Source: Catalimonadaceae bacterium JC749 (GTDB taxonomy: Bacteria; Bacteroidota; Bacteroidia; Cytophagales; Cyclobacteriaceae). Taken from it: a stretch of 64,000 nt of DNA. Position 1 is the stretch's first letter. Each line of letters starts with the position of its first letter. Shown piece after piece: positions 17,398-26,818 of the stretch. Below the pieces are notes generated by a model. It had not been told where the DNA came from and did not search any database. It saw only the letters and a program-made list of their open reading frames with translations. The stretch spans positions 806,001 through 870,000 of the forward strand of contig JAJNNC010000001.1 of the NCBI GenBank assembly GCA_021730635.1, read 5' to 3'. A program made the position numbers and the translations under genes.

Positions 17398-17988
17398 ATG
17401 AGATATGCATTATTATTCCTGAGCTTCTTTACAATCAGTGTGGGAAGTTTCGCTCAGCATAAAACATGGGGTATAGGATTCCGATTAGGAGACCCTATGG
17501 GAGTAAGCGTTAAAAAGTACCTGGCTAACCAAAGAGCTTTTGAACTCAACTTGGGGCGTACAGGGGTATGGGGCTATAATTATAAAAATTCCTTTTACCG
17601 ACATCAAAAGTTCAATGATTACGATTACGGATGGCATAAAGTACGTTCTGCCATTAGTTTGCAAGGACATTACCTTTTTCAGCGAGGGGTTAAAGGAAAG
17701 GATTTTAAGGGGCTGGATTGGTATTATGGATTTGGAGGACAGTTACGCACTTTCACTGTTGATTATCAATATAAATATTACTATGGCCCGGGCAAACATG
17801 ACTGGACTACTCGTTGGGAAAAGGTGAACGATATTGATCTGGGAATAGATGGAATGATAGGACTGGAATATTCCTGGCGGGAAGTCCCCCTCACTGTTTT
17901 TGTAGATATGAATCTGTTTGTAGAAATAGCTGACAATCCATTCCACTTATTTTTACAGGGAGGAACAGGAATCAGATATTATTTCTGA
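17398..17988 (+). CDS. outer-membrane beta-barrel protein, hypothetical
   Basis: 196 residues with a signal peptide cleaved after 'GSFAQ'. The mature part is rich in alternating aromatic strands ('GIGFRLGDPMGVSVKKYL', 'GLDWYYGFGGQLRTFTVDY', 'MIGLEYSWREVPLTVFVDM') and ends in 'GTGIRYYF', a terminal Phe recognised by the BAM complex. The size fits an eight-stranded barrel. The function is unknown. Its 3' end is 18 bp from the convergent saccharopine dehydrogenase gene. Confidence 0.75.
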   Translation: MRYALLFLSFFTISVGSFAQHKTWGIGFRLGDPMGVSVKKYLANQRAFELNLGRTGVWGYNYKNSFYRHQKFNDYDYGWHKVRSAISLQGHYLFQRGVKGKDFKGLDWYYGFGGQLRTFTVDYQYKYYYGPGKHDWTTRWEKVNDIDLGIDGMIGLEYSWREVPLTVFVDMNLFVEIADNPFHLFLQGGTGIRYYF

Positions 17989-18006
17989 TAAAGAAAGCAA
18001 CGTCTC

Positions 18007-19356
18007 TTAAGAAGGAGCTACTTCCATCAAGGCTCCTGATTCTATAAAGCGGATCCCCATAGACTGTAATTCAGAAAGAATAGGCTGATAGATTTCCTTG
18101 TGAATGGGAATCAGTAATCCCTTTGTGGTGATTTTGTTTTCCAGTATAAGCTTGGCAGCAATTCCTATAGGGTACCCTACTGTTTTGGCCATGGCCGATA
18201 GCCCTGAAATTTCACCTGTTGCCACCAGAGAGGATATAATCTTTTTTTGTTCTCCCCGTAACCTATAATCAATCTGATGTTGCATAACCACCATATCTTT
18301 GTCGTCCGGTTTCGCTTTCCACTTTTCTTCCAGAATTTTTTGAACCACCTGAGCAGGGGTAGCTTCTTTCAGACCAATTAATTTATCTTCCAAAATGCCT
18401 AACCACCGTATTTTCTGCATGATCTCGGAAGAAATGTCAGTGTTCACATACCGGCAAAAATTAGTCACTAAATCATCTTCACTATAGGGCAAATACGCTT
18501 TGACAAAATCAGCGTAAGTCATATTTTCCACATTACGCACCGGATACGTATCATCTGTTAAGCCGAGTTGTACAAAGGTATGCCAGGCAGCACAGTAGCC
18601 AGGACGCCGCAAGGTGCCTCGTAAAATTGTATCTGCTTCATGGAGCCCGTACAAATCCCGGTATTGCAGTGAGTCTCGGTTAGGGTAAGATTCAAACTCT
18701 CCATAACCCGGGATTTCAATCATGGTCAACCGCTTAAACAACTGATGATGAGGAATATTTTTATAGCGCCCCTTGTAGATATATTGTGCTGTGGCCCCTT
18801 TTCCGGCCAATACCACATTGCGCGGGTTCCAGGTAATTTTATATTTCCATGGGTTGTTGTCCGAACCAGGTGCCATCAGCCCGCCACAAAATGACTGAAA
18901 AGAAGTGACCGTTCCTCCTTGAATTTTGATGTTATCAATGACCTGCATCGCCGACATATGATCGATGCCTGGGTCTAACCCACACTCGTAAAGGAAAATC
19001 AATCCTTTTTCTTTGATCTGCGGAGTTAGTTTGCTTACTTCTTTATCCACATAGGAAGCAGTAATTAACGGTTTTTGTAATGCAAGGCAGGAGAGGGCAA
19101 TGTGGATATGAAAATGGGCAGGTAACATGGAAATCACAAGATCTGCCTGTTGTATCAACTGCTCTCTGGCTTGGGCATCAAATATATCTAACTGGAGCGC
19201 TTTTACATTAGCATATGCCCGGGCATAACTTTGCACAATATCAGGCAATGCATCGACCACAGTAAGCGCCCAATGATGGGTATTGCCTTCCTTGCTAAGA
19301 TAGTCAATTAATGCAGCCGAAGAACGACCTGCTCCTATGATTAATATATGCTTCAT
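18007..19356 (-). CDS. saccharopine dehydrogenase, glutamate-forming (LYS9/AASS-C type)
   Basis: The start at 19356 gives 449 residues opening directly with the Rossmann strand 'MKHILIIGAGRSSAALIDYL'; a longer frame from 19497 adds 47 residues that overlap creD and are not conserved in type. The middle contains 'YECGLDPGIDHMSAM' and 'SFCGGLMAPGSDNNPWKYKITWNPRNV' (in part), signatures of the saccharopine reductase C-terminal domain. The enzyme oxidises saccharopine to aminoadipate semialdehyde plus glutamate with NAD(P)+, or the reverse. With the lysine-forming type at 20979 it makes up both halves of the animal/plant bifunctional AASS as separate genes. Here the ALDH7 and HglS neighbours favour the catabolic direction. 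Confidence 0.9.
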   Translation of the reverse strand: MKHILIIGAGRSSAALIDYLSKEGNTHHWALTVVDALPDIVQSYARAYANVKALQLDIFDAQAREQLIQQADLVISMLPAHFHIHIALSCLALQKPLITASYVDKEVSKLTPQIKEKGLIFLYECGLDPGIDHMSAMQVIDNIKIQGGTVTSFQSFCGGLMAPGSDNNPWKYKITWNPRNVVLAGKGATAQYIYKGRYKNIPHHQLFKRLTMIEIPGYGEFESYPNRDSLQYRDLYGLHEADTILRGTLRRPGYCAAWHTFVQLGLTDDTYPVRNVENMTYADFVKAYLPYSEDDLVTNFCRYVNTDISSEIMQKIRWLGILEDKLIGLKEATPAQVVQKILEEKWKAKPDDKDMVVMQHQIDYRLRGEQKKIISSLVATGEISGLSAMAKTVGYPIGIAAKLILENKITTKGLLIPIHKEIYQPILSELQSMGIRFIESGALMEVAPS

Positions 19357-19447
19357 ACATTCATACTTGCAATAAGAAAGCCAGATGTAGCCTGTAGCCG
19401 AAGTATATTTGCCTCTATTATTGCATACGATGAGGATTGCTGGAAGA

Positions 19448-20872
19448 TCATGAGGAAGTATACTCTTTTTTATCTTCTGAAAAAGCGTACCAGTCAATGT
19501 TACGGGATAAATACATCACTACGGCCAATATTAAAAACAAGCCTATACTACCCATCAACAAAGCATAATCCTGCAATTGTAAAAGGGTAAAGATAAATCC
19601 GTACATCAAGAGAAGTAAGAGGCTCATCAACAATGTTAGCTTGATGTTTTTAAATACAGCGCTTATATATAATGCGATGAGCAGCGTAACAGCGAGGCTG
19701 GATATAATAAAAGCCCAGTTAAAATTAAGCTGCTCAGAAATTGACAATAGCAAAGCATAAAATATACAAAGTGCCAACCCCACCAGGATGTACTGAACGG
19801 GATGAATACGTTTTTTATTTAATATTTCTACAAAAAAGAAGATCAGGAAAGTAAGAGAGATAAACATGATGGCATACTTAGCAGATCGTGTCGCTTTCTG
19901 ATATTCATCCACTGGCTGAAGTAAATCTACACCGAAAGCATAATTTTGAATACCGCCGGGAGGTGCTTCCGGGTTTCTATAGGCGTAATCTGGTTCCGGC
20001 ACAACATTTTTGGTCAGGCTGAAGCGATACTGATCTCCCTTCCAGGCTTGGGGAAAATTACGATTGAGATGTAAAACCTTCCAGGTCGCTTCAAAACCTT
20101 TTTCATTGACCTGCCGGTCATCGGGTAAAAAAGCGCCGGAAAAACTTGGATCAGGCCAATCGGAGCTTACTTTTATCTGAGTCATTTTTCCAAAAGGAAG
20201 GAAGGCAAGCGATCCGCTGCCGTTTAATTTGAGTGTAAAACGAAAGCTAAAGCCTGTTTGCAGAGAGTCCAAAGCCACATGGGTACTAATGCCCGAAGGA
20301 AGCACTTCCTGGGAGGGAATTCCCGGATTAAAAGAGAAAGACTGATCGTTTAGCTGAAAATCAACGCCCTCTTCTATGCCCCGCATATCGGGTATTCCTA
20401 GCGCGATATACACATCTTTCCAAAGAACATCGTCGGGATCAATAGTGAGTTCTTCCAAATCAGGAAACTGAAAGTGACCGTCAAACTGAATTAAGGAGTT
20501 ATAGACCACTGCTTCGTAAAGACCCCGATAGCGAAGCTCTGGCGTAAGATCTGCCGATATGTTTAATGCTTCCGGTAAAAAGTGAGCATAAGCTGTGGTA
20601 GCAATAGCCTGGCCTGCCTCATTTTTAAAATAAGTCCGGTAAGGGAGAGTGAGGATCGGCCCTGCCAGCGTCTGCGCTTCTCCCCAGCTGCTGCTCACTT
20701 CCCGGACCGCTTCCTGACGATAAAATTCCCGTTCCCGTATAAGACTTTCAATCATACTGGTGGGTATTAGTAATAAAAGCACCAGAACGGCGATTGAAAC
20801 CATCCGGAGTGTGATGGAGTTTTTGGTCCATTCGCTGAAACGTTCGTAAAAATTTCTGTTTTTATCTGACAT
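19448..20872 (-). CDS. creD: cell envelope integrity protein, CreD family
   Basis: 474 residues from the ATG at 20872; a TTG six codons earlier is possible. One N-terminal membrane helix ('ITLRMVSIAVLVLLLLIPTSMI') is followed by a ~290-residue periplasmic domain starting 'EREFYRQEAVREVSSSWG', a CreD signature. Five to six closely spaced helices lie at the C-terminus. CreD is an inner-membrane protein of the CreBC regulon linked to envelope stress and beta-lactam response; the mechanism is unknown. No CreBC genes are nearby. It lies 91 bp upstream of the saccharopine dehydrogenase gene and may be co-transcribed with it. Confidence 0.88.
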   Translation of the reverse strand: MSDKNRNFYERFSEWTKNSITLRMVSIAVLVLLLLIPTSMIESLIREREFYRQEAVREVSSSWGEAQTLAGPILTLPYRTYFKNEAGQAIATTAYAHFLPEALNISADLTPELRYRGLYEAVVYNSLIQFDGHFQFPDLEELTIDPDDVLWKDVYIALGIPDMRGIEEGVDFQLNDQSFSFNPGIPSQEVLPSGISTHVALDSLQTGFSFRFTLKLNGSGSLAFLPFGKMTQIKVSSDWPDPSFSGAFLPDDRQVNEKGFEATWKVLHLNRNFPQAWKGDQYRFSLTKNVVPEPDYAYRNPEAPPGGIQNYAFGVDLLQPVDEYQKATRSAKYAIMFISLTFLIFFFVEILNKKRIHPVQYILVGLALCIFYALLLSISEQLNFNWAFIISSLAVTLLIALYISAVFKNIKLTLLMSLLLLLMYGFIFTLLQLQDYALLMGSIGLFLILAVVMYLSRNIDWYAFSEDKKEYTSS

Positions 20873-20978
20873 GTTGGAGGTATCTGGCAAGAATTAAACG
20901 GAGAAATTGAGAAATTATTAACAAATTTACTCGTTTAACACAAAATATCATCGTTGAAGTAATTCATAGAAGCATAGT

Positions 20979-22202
20979 ATGCAGCAAACTAGAATAGTGT
21001 TGATTCGGGAAGAAAAAGTGCCTGTTGACCGTCGTGTGCCGCTCACACCTGCACAAGCTTTGAAAGTGCAGCAGCTTTTTCCAAATGTCAGGGTGTTATG
21101 TCAGAAAAGTGAATTCAGGTGCTTCCCCGACCAGGCATACGCAGATCTGGGAATATCTGTAGTAGAAGATATTCATGACGGTGATATACTAATGGGAGTA
21201 AAAGAAGTACCTATACAGGCGCTGATACCTGGCAAGACCTACCTGTTTTTTTCTCATACCATCAAAAAACAACCTTATAACAGAAAGCTGCTACAAAATA
21301 TCTTGGAGAAAAACATCCGTTTGATTGATTATGAGCGATTGACAGACACCAAAGGAAAACGTATCGTCGCTTTTGGAAGATTTGCCGGCATTGTAGGCGC
21401 TTACAATGGATTATATACCTATGGTAAAAAGTATGATCTGTATCATTTACAGCGTGCCAAAGACTGTTATGATCTTGAGGCTCTGAAGAAAGAGTATAAG
21501 AAAGTATGCCTGCCTCCTATTAAGATTGCCCTGACGGGGGGAGGGAGAGTGGCCAAAGGAGCAATGGAAGTATTGAATGGAGTGGGTATCCGGAAAGTCA
21601 CACCCTCTCTATACTTATCGCAAAACTTTGATGAGCCCGTCTATACGCAACTGGAAGTAACTGATTATAACCGGAAAAAAGATGGGATGCCTTTTAACAA
21701 GGCAGAATTTTATCATCATCCGGAGCGGTTTGTCCCAGGTTTCATGCCTTATGCACAGGTAACTGATCTTTTTATTGCAGGAGCTTACTGGGACAACAAA
21801 GCACCTGTTTTATTTACAAAGGAAGACATGTTGAAAAATACGTTCAACATCAAAGTGATTGCTGACGTAACCTGCGACATCGACGGTTCAATACCTTCTA
21901 CTAAAAAACCTTCTACCATCAGTGACCCCATTTATGATTACAACCCTCAACAGGATAAAATCAGTAATCAACCTTTTACAGATAAAAGTTTAGTATCCGT
22001 TATGGCCATTGATAATCTGCCATCGGAGTTGCCCAGAGATGCTTCCAAGGCTTTCGGAGAGAAGCTCATCAGATATGTTTTACCTAGCCTTCTGGGCGAA
22101 GATGCAGAAAATATCATCAAAAGGGCTACTATCGCAGCGCATGGACAACTGACCACTGCTTACCAATATTTACAAGACTATGTGGGCGAAGCCAGTGTAT
22201 AA
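20979..22202 (+). CDS. saccharopine dehydrogenase, lysine-forming type (LYS1/LKR-like)
   Basis: 407 residues with the alanine-dehydrogenase/PNT-type N-terminal domain ('IREEKVPVDRRVPLTPAQA', then 'LMGVKEVPIQALIPGKTYLFFSHT', in part) and a nucleotide-binding motif 'ALTGGGRVAKGAMEVL'. The family interconverts lysine + 2-oxoglutarate and saccharopine. It is monocistronic and divergent from creD, so the two saccharopine enzymes sit in facing transcription units. The C-terminal half ('VIADVTCDIDGSIPST', 'MAIDNLPSELPRDAS') matches the LOR/SDH family. Direction is inferred to be catabolic from neighbours, since I see no aminoadipate-type lysine synthesis genes. Confidence 0.88.
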   Translation: MQQTRIVLIREEKVPVDRRVPLTPAQALKVQQLFPNVRVLCQKSEFRCFPDQAYADLGISVVEDIHDGDILMGVKEVPIQALIPGKTYLFFSHTIKKQPYNRKLLQNILEKNIRLIDYERLTDTKGKRIVAFGRFAGIVGAYNGLYTYGKKYDLYHLQRAKDCYDLEALKKEYKKVCLPPIKIALTGGGRVAKGAMEVLNGVGIRKVTPSLYLSQNFDEPVYTQLEVTDYNRKKDGMPFNKAEFYHHPERFVPGFMPYAQVTDLFIAGAYWDNKAPVLFTKEDMLKNTFNIKVIADVTCDIDGSIPSTKKPSTISDPIYDYNPQQDKISNQPFTDKSLVSVMAIDNLPSELPRDASKAFGEKLIRYVLPSLLGEDAENIIKRATIAAHGQLTTAYQYLQDYVGEASV

Positions 22203-22253
22203 ATCAATGACTTGCAAACGCTCTGAAAGCTAAAAAAGGATAAAAGTTGGTAT

Positions 22254-22287
22254 AAAAAAAGCGATCTGCTTATGATGACAGATCGCT
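22254..22287 (-). terminator. intrinsic terminator of rho
   Basis: A perfect 9-bp stem AGCGATCTG/CAGATCGCT with a ten-base loop, followed on the minus strand by seven T residues, 26 bp after the rho stop codon. Confidence 0.9.
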
Positions 22288-22312
22288 CTTCTCCTATCAT
22301 TAGATAGTTTAA

Positions 22313-24067
22313 TTAACCATTCATTGATACCAGGAATTCATCATTATCCTGTGTTCCTTTCATTCTTTCCAATAAGAACTCGATGGCCTCTTGGGAGGTC
22401 ATATCTGCCATAAGTTTACGCAAGATCCATACGCGGCTCAACTCCTCTTTTTCCATCAGCAGTTCTTCACGTCGTGTACCGGAAGCCGGAACATCAATGG
22501 CAGGATAAATACGCTTATTAGCCAGTTTTCTATCCAGTTGGAGTTCCATATTACCGGTACCTTTAAATTCTTCAAAGATAACTTCATCCATTTTGGAACC
22601 TGTTTCAATCAGGGCAGTGGCTATGATAGTCAATGATCCACCATTTTCTACATTTCTAGCAGCCCCGAAAAAACGTTTAGGTTTATGAAGTGCATTGGCA
22701 TCAACCCCACCAGAAAGAATTTTACCCGATGAGGGTACCGTGGTATTGTAAGCACGTGCCAGACGGGTAATAGAATCTAGTAAAATGACCACATCATGCC
22801 CGGATTCTACCATACGCTTGGCTTTTTCAAGCACAATGCTGGATACTTTTACGTGTTTTTCCGCCTGCTCATCAAAGGTAGAGGCAACCACCTCCGCATT
22901 CACACTTCTGGCCATATCGGTTACTTCTTCCGGACGCTCATCAATCAACAATACAATCAGAAAAACTTCGGGATGGTTTTCAGCAATAGCATTGGCAAGT
23001 TCTTTTAACAAAACGGTCTTTCCAGACTTAGGCTGAGATACGATCATACCACGCTGCCCTTTGCCAATAGGCGAAAAAAGATCTAATATCCGGGTAGAGT
23101 AATGCCCCGCTTTTGTTTGAAGATTCAACCGCTCATTGGGGAAAAGCGGTGTTAGATATTCAAAAGGCACCCGATCTCGTATATCATCGGTAGTTTTACC
23201 GTTTACGGACTCAACTCTTAACAGGGCAAAATATTTTTCACCTTCTTTAGGGGGCCGGATTTGTCCACGAACGGTATCACCTGTTTTCAGTCCGAAAAGT
23301 TTGATTTGAGAGGGAGAAACATATATGTCGTCAGGACTGGCTAGATAATGATAATCTGAAGAGCGAAGGAAGCCGTAGCCATCTTGCATGATCTCCAATA
23401 CGCCTTCATTTTCTATAAGGCCATCAAACTCCTTGATATTAGCCGCTTGTCCATTATTGGTGACTTCTTGCTTTTTCTTTTGATCTCTGTTCTCTTTGCT
23501 CTCTCTGTTATCTCTACTGTCCTTGCTATCTCTACTGTCTCTGTTCTCTCTATTCTCTTTATTATCTTTCTTTTGGTCTCTGGGATCTTTCTTTTTATTG
23601 ATTTCTTTGTGCTCTACTTTTTCCTTTTCCTGGGCAGGAGGTTTGTTGGCAGCCTGGCTACTGGTTTCTTCTACTTCTATATTGAATGACTGAAGTAAAT
23701 CGGTGGTAGTAGAGCTTTCCGTTTCTGTAACCTCTTCAGTGTCTTTGTCATTATCCTGAAGAGCCACATTCTCTCGCTTGATCCGCCTACGCTTTTGCCG
23801 GTCTCTATCTTCTCTTTTAGAGTTTCCATTATTAGTTTCAACGGCAGCAGGCTTTTCTTCTTCAGATTTTTGGGGAGTTACTTTGCCCTCAGTATCGGTC
23901 GCCTTCTTTTTGGGAAGTTTTTCTTCAGGCAGAATGGCTTGTTGATCTAATATCTTATAGATTAGGTCTTTTTTATTGTATTTCTTGTAATTTTTTACAT
24001 TTAATTCTTCAGCAATCTCCCTCAGCTCGGAGAGCAGTCTTACTTGTAGTTCCTCAATATTGTACAT
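22313..24067 (-). CDS. rho: transcription termination factor Rho with long disordered insert
   Basis: A 584-residue hexameric RNA helicase that ends untranslated transcripts. Order: a Rho_N SAP-like domain (1-42), a highly charged disordered region (about 45-210), a cold-shock RNA-binding domain ('[15 protein letters not shown]', about 222-290), then a RecA-type ATPase. The ATPase has Walker A 'SQPKSGKT', Walker B '[11 protein letters not shown]' and R-loop '[13 protein letters not shown]'. The insert is absent from E. coli Rho (419 residues). It starts acidic/mixed and ends in an Arg-Asp-Ser-rich low-complexity stretch (about 155-200). Insert regions of Bacteroidetes Rho proteins are reported to promote RNA binding and condensate formation. 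It is monocistronic, with an intrinsic terminator. Confidence 0.95.
   Translation of the reverse strand: MYNIEELQVRLLSELREIAEELNVKNYKKYNKKDLIYKILDQQAILPEEKLPKKKATDTEGKVTPQKSEEEKPAAVETNNGNSKREDRDRQKRRRIKRENVALQDNDKDTEEVTETESSTTTDLLQSFNIEVEETSSQAANKPPAQEKEKVEHKEINKKKDPRDQKKDNKENRENRDSRDSKDSRDNRESKENRDQKKKQEVTNNGQAANIKEFDGLIENEGVLEIMQDGYGFLRSSDYHYLASPDDIYVSPSQIKLFGLKTGDTVRGQIRPPKEGEKYFALLRVESVNGKTTDDIRDRVPFEYLTPLFPNERLNLQTKAGHYSTRILDLFSPIGKGQRGMIVSQPKSGKTVLLKELANAIAENHPEVFLIVLLIDERPEEVTDMARSVNAEVVASTFDEQAEKHVKVSSIVLEKAKRMVESGHDVVILLDSITRLARAYNTTVPSSGKILSGGVDANALHKPKRFFGAARNVENGGSLTIIATALIETGSKMDEVIFEEFKGTGNMELQLDRKLANKRIYPAIDVPASGTRREELLMEKEELSRVWILRKLMADMTSQEAIEFLLERMKGTQDNDEFLVSMNG
23470..23605 (-). 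repeat. low-complexity codon repeat in rho
   Basis: Near-tandem short units encode alternating R-D-S, R-E-N and K-D-S triplets of the Rho insert (residues ~155-200). The DNA is a purine-rich run on the coding strand, seen as CTCT-rich on the plus strand, and is prone to slippage in steps that could keep frame. Confidence 0.6.
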
Positions 24068-24303
24068 ATGAAAAATTAAGTGGTGCTAAAAATTAATATC
24101 TAGCATGGATTAACAAATCGGAATGGTTAAAAGTCAAAATGATATTCAAAAGGACAACGCAGTGTAGTGAAGCGGTTTAGGATGTCAACACCCAACTGTT
24201 TGATTTGTGATGCAATTATATATCAACTGCATATTATTGTCAAGAAAAATAGTATAATTTTGCTTCCTGCAAAGCGCAACTTCCAACAACTTCTTTTTTT
24301 ACG

Positions 24304-24311
24304 TAGTTTTG
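24304..24311 (+). promoter_or_regulatory. candidate -7 element of serS
   Basis: TAGTTTTG matches TAnnTTTG 33 bp before the serS start. A second match, TAATTTTG, lies at 24255-24262. Neither has a clear -33 TTTG at 19-21 bp. Confidence 0.35.
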
Positions 24312-24344
24312 TGTTTTGTAGCTATAACAAAGTTTAAAGCCATA

Positions 24345-25619
24345 ATGTTACAAATTGCTTATATCAGAGAAAATAAAGAGCAACTTATTAAAGGATTAAA
24401 TAAAAGATTTTATCCAAATGCCGATGCTGTTATTGAGGCAGTATTAGAAAAAGACCAGCAACGCCGCAATACCCAAGCGGCCCTGGACGAGGTACTGGCA
24501 GCCGCCAATGTTGCAGCAAGAGAAATAGGTAGCCTTATCAAGGAGGGAAAAAAAGAACAAGCAGAGAATGCTAAAAAACAGAGTGCTGACCTCAAAAACA
24601 AAAGCAAGGATTTGAGCATTGAACTGCGCCAATGGGAAACAGAACTGACACAGCTGCTTTATAACATTCCTAATATTCCACACCCTACTGTTCCGGAAGG
24701 AAGAACTGCGGAGGATAATGAAGTTATGTATCAGTATGGAAAGTTATTAGAGTTATTTCCTGGGGCCTTACCCCATTGGGAGCTGATAGAGAAATATGAT
24801 ATTATAGATTTTAGTTTAGGCAATAAGATAACAGGCGCAGGCTTTCCTGTATACAAAGGAAAAGGGGCTAAACTGCAAAGGGCTTTGATTAACTTTTTTC
24901 TGGATGAAGCCTATCAGGCAGGCTATCTAGAAATACAGCCTCCTATTGTCATAAACGAAGAATCTGGTTATGGAACCGGACAGCTTCCGGATAAAGAAGG
25001 GCAGATGTACCATATTACGGAAGAGAAGTTATATTTAATTCCTACAGCCGAGGTACCTATTACCAATCTCTACAGGGATGTTATACTCAGAGAGGATCAG
25101 CTGCCCATCAAGAATACAGGTTATACACCCTGTTTTCGAAGGGAGGCTGGATCATGGGGGGCTCATGTGCGTGGACTCAATCGCTTGCACCAGTTCGACA
25201 AAGTTGAAATTGTACAAATTCAGCATCCTGAGAAATCCTATGCTGCCTTGGAGGAAATGGCCGTTCATATCAGGCAATTACTCGAAAAACTGGAGCTTCC
25301 TTACCGGGTAGTGAAGCTTTGCGGAGGTGATCTAGGCTTCACATCTGCCATGACTTATGATATGGAAGTTTATTCTGCTGCTCAGAAAAAATGGCTGGAA
25401 GTGAGTTCTGTCAGTAATTTTGAAACTTACCAGGCCAATAGATTGAAACTCAGGTTCAAGGATAGTAAGAATCAAACACGTCTTCTACATACACTTAATG
25501 GGAGTGCCCTGGCTTTGCCCAGAATTGTAGCTGCTATTTTAGAGAATAACCAAAGCCAGGAGGGTATTATTTTGCCTAAAGTACTTTGGCCATACACAGG
25601 TTTTGAAAAAATTAGTTAG
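24345..25619 (+). CDS. serS: seryl-tRNA synthetase
   Basis: The ATG at 24345 gives 424 residues beginning 'MLQIAYIRENKEQLIKGLN', the family N-terminus; the longer frame from 24309 is not supported. Residues ~30-110 form the antiparallel coiled-coil tRNA-binding arm. The class II catalytic core has motif 2 'CFRREAGSWGAHVRGL' and motif 3 'NGSALALPRIVAAILEN', with 'TAEVPITNLYRD' in the serine/adenylate pocket. It charges tRNA-Ser and tRNA-Sec with serine in the cytoplasm. A solitary gene, divergent from rho across 277 bp. Confidence 0.97.
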   Translation: MLQIAYIRENKEQLIKGLNKRFYPNADAVIEAVLEKDQQRRNTQAALDEVLAAANVAAREIGSLIKEGKKEQAENAKKQSADLKNKSKDLSIELRQWETELTQLLYNIPNIPHPTVPEGRTAEDNEVMYQYGKLLELFPGALPHWELIEKYDIIDFSLGNKITGAGFPVYKGKGAKLQRALINFFLDEAYQAGYLEIQPPIVINEESGYGTGQLPDKEGQMYHITEEKLYLIPTAEVPITNLYRDVILREDQLPIKNTGYTPCFRREAGSWGAHVRGLNRLHQFDKVEIVQIQHPEKSYAALEEMAVHIRQLLEKLELPYRVVKLCGGDLGFTSAMTYDMEVYSAAQKKWLEVSSVSNFETYQANRLKLRFKDSKNQTRLLHTLNGSALALPRIVAAILENNQSQEGIILPKVLWPYTGFEKIS

Positions 25620-25703
25620 TGGATATTTTAATGAGAAGAAAATACCCCTTGATAATCCCACCTAGAGTGATAGGATTCTCTCAGTCAAAGAAAATATGAT
25701 CTA

Positions 25704-26765
25704 ATGAAATATATACATTTTACTGTAGGACTTCTTTTTATTGCTATTACACTTTTACCTCTAGTAAGAAAAGATCATTGGATTGTTCGGGGATTCGACT
25801 TTCCTCATGTACAAATCACGATTGTCAATCTCGCCCTCTTGGCTATATTCTTCATATTTTTTGAACTAGACTCCACAATAGATATTGTATTCGTTACCCT
25901 CCTAACAGGTTGTATTGTTTACCAGGGCGTGATCATTTTTCCCTATACTCCTTTGGCAGGCGTAAAGGTTAAGAAGAGCCGACATCCTGACAACGATTCC
26001 AGATTGAGCCTGATGGTCACCAATGTATTGATGGATAACAAAAACGTAGATAAGTGTCTGAAGATTATTGAGGAAACCGATCCTGATTTATTACTGATGG
26101 TAGAAACCAACAAATGGTGGCAGGCACGCGTGGAGGAAACCGTGAAAAAGAAGTTCGACTTCTGGATAGAATACCCCCTAGAAAACACTTATGGCATGCT
26201 GCTCTATTCTAAATACGAATTGAAAGACAGTGACATAAAATTCCTGGTAAAAAAAGATATTCCTTCCATCCATACTACTGTAGTATTAAAATCTGGCAAG
26301 GAAATTCATTTACATTGTATACATCCTGAGCCTCCTGCTCCTACACAAAGTGAGACCTCCACAGAAAGAGATGCTGAATTGCTTATTGTAGGAAAGGAAA
26401 TTGTTGATCCAGATGTACCTACAATAGTAGCAGGAGACCTCAACGATGTCGCCTGGTCATATACTACCCGATTGTTTATTAAAATCAGCGGATTATTGGA
26501 TCCAAGGATGGGTAGAGGTTTCTTCAGCACCTTTCATGCTGAATATCCCATGATGCGCTGGCCACTTGATCACGTTTTTATTTCAAACCATTTTAAGCTT
26601 TCGCACCTTAAAAGACTACCTTACTACGGATCGGATCACTTTCCTATATTCTTAGAAGTGAATTATGAACCAGATGCTATTCAACAGCAGGAACAACCAA
26701 GCGCTGATGAAGAAGAAAAAGAGTTGGCAGAGGAAAAAATTGAAAAAGTTGATCAAAAGGAATAG
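25704..26765 (+). CDS. membrane-anchored endonuclease/exonuclease/phosphatase family protein
   Basis: 353 residues. The first ~90 carry three hydrophobic helices (about 5-20, 35-55, 60-80). An EEP domain follows: 'LMVTNVLMDNKN' and 'DPDLLLMVET' supply metal-binding Asn and Glu, 'VAGDLNDVAWS' the GDxN site, and 'YYGSDHFPIFLEV' the SDH motif. The architecture resembles YafD-like and EndA-adjacent EEP proteins tethered to the inner membrane with the catalytic domain outside. Substrate unknown: nucleic acid, phospholipid headgroup or sugar phosphate are all possible. The C-terminal 30 residues are a Glu/Lys-rich charged tail. It follows serS by 84 bp. Confidence 0.85.
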   Translation: MKYIHFTVGLLFIAITLLPLVRKDHWIVRGFDFPHVQITIVNLALLAIFFIFFELDSTIDIVFVTLLTGCIVYQGVIIFPYTPLAGVKVKKSRHPDNDSRLSLMVTNVLMDNKNVDKCLKIIEETDPDLLLMVETNKWWQARVEETVKKKFDFWIEYPLENTYGMLLYSKYELKDSDIKFLVKKDIPSIHTTVVLKSGKEIHLHCIHPEPPAPTQSETSTERDAELLIVGKEIVDPDVPTIVAGDLNDVAWSYTTRLFIKISGLLDPRMGRGFFSTFHAEYPMMRWPLDHVFISNHFKLSHLKRLPYYGSDHFPIFLEVNYEPDAIQQQEQPSADEEEKELAEEKIEKVDQKE

Positions 26766-26782
26766 CAAAAACTTTTAGAAGC

Positions 26783-26818
26783 GGTCTGATCCTTTTCTAT
26801 TTATGGATTGATCAGACC
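26783..26818. terminator. hairpin overlapping end of Hpt-like gene
   Basis: Perfect 9-bp arms GGTCTGATC (26783-26791) and GATCAGACC (26810-26818). The loop contains the stop codon of the minus-strand Hpt-like gene. On the minus strand it is followed, after about ten bases, by GTTTTT. It could terminate the exopolysaccharide operon, although the T-tract is displaced. Confidence 0.45.

Noticed and set aside
23470-23605. Dense short CTCT-type repeats, considered as a noncoding microsatellite
   Set aside because: They lie in frame inside rho and encode the disordered insert.
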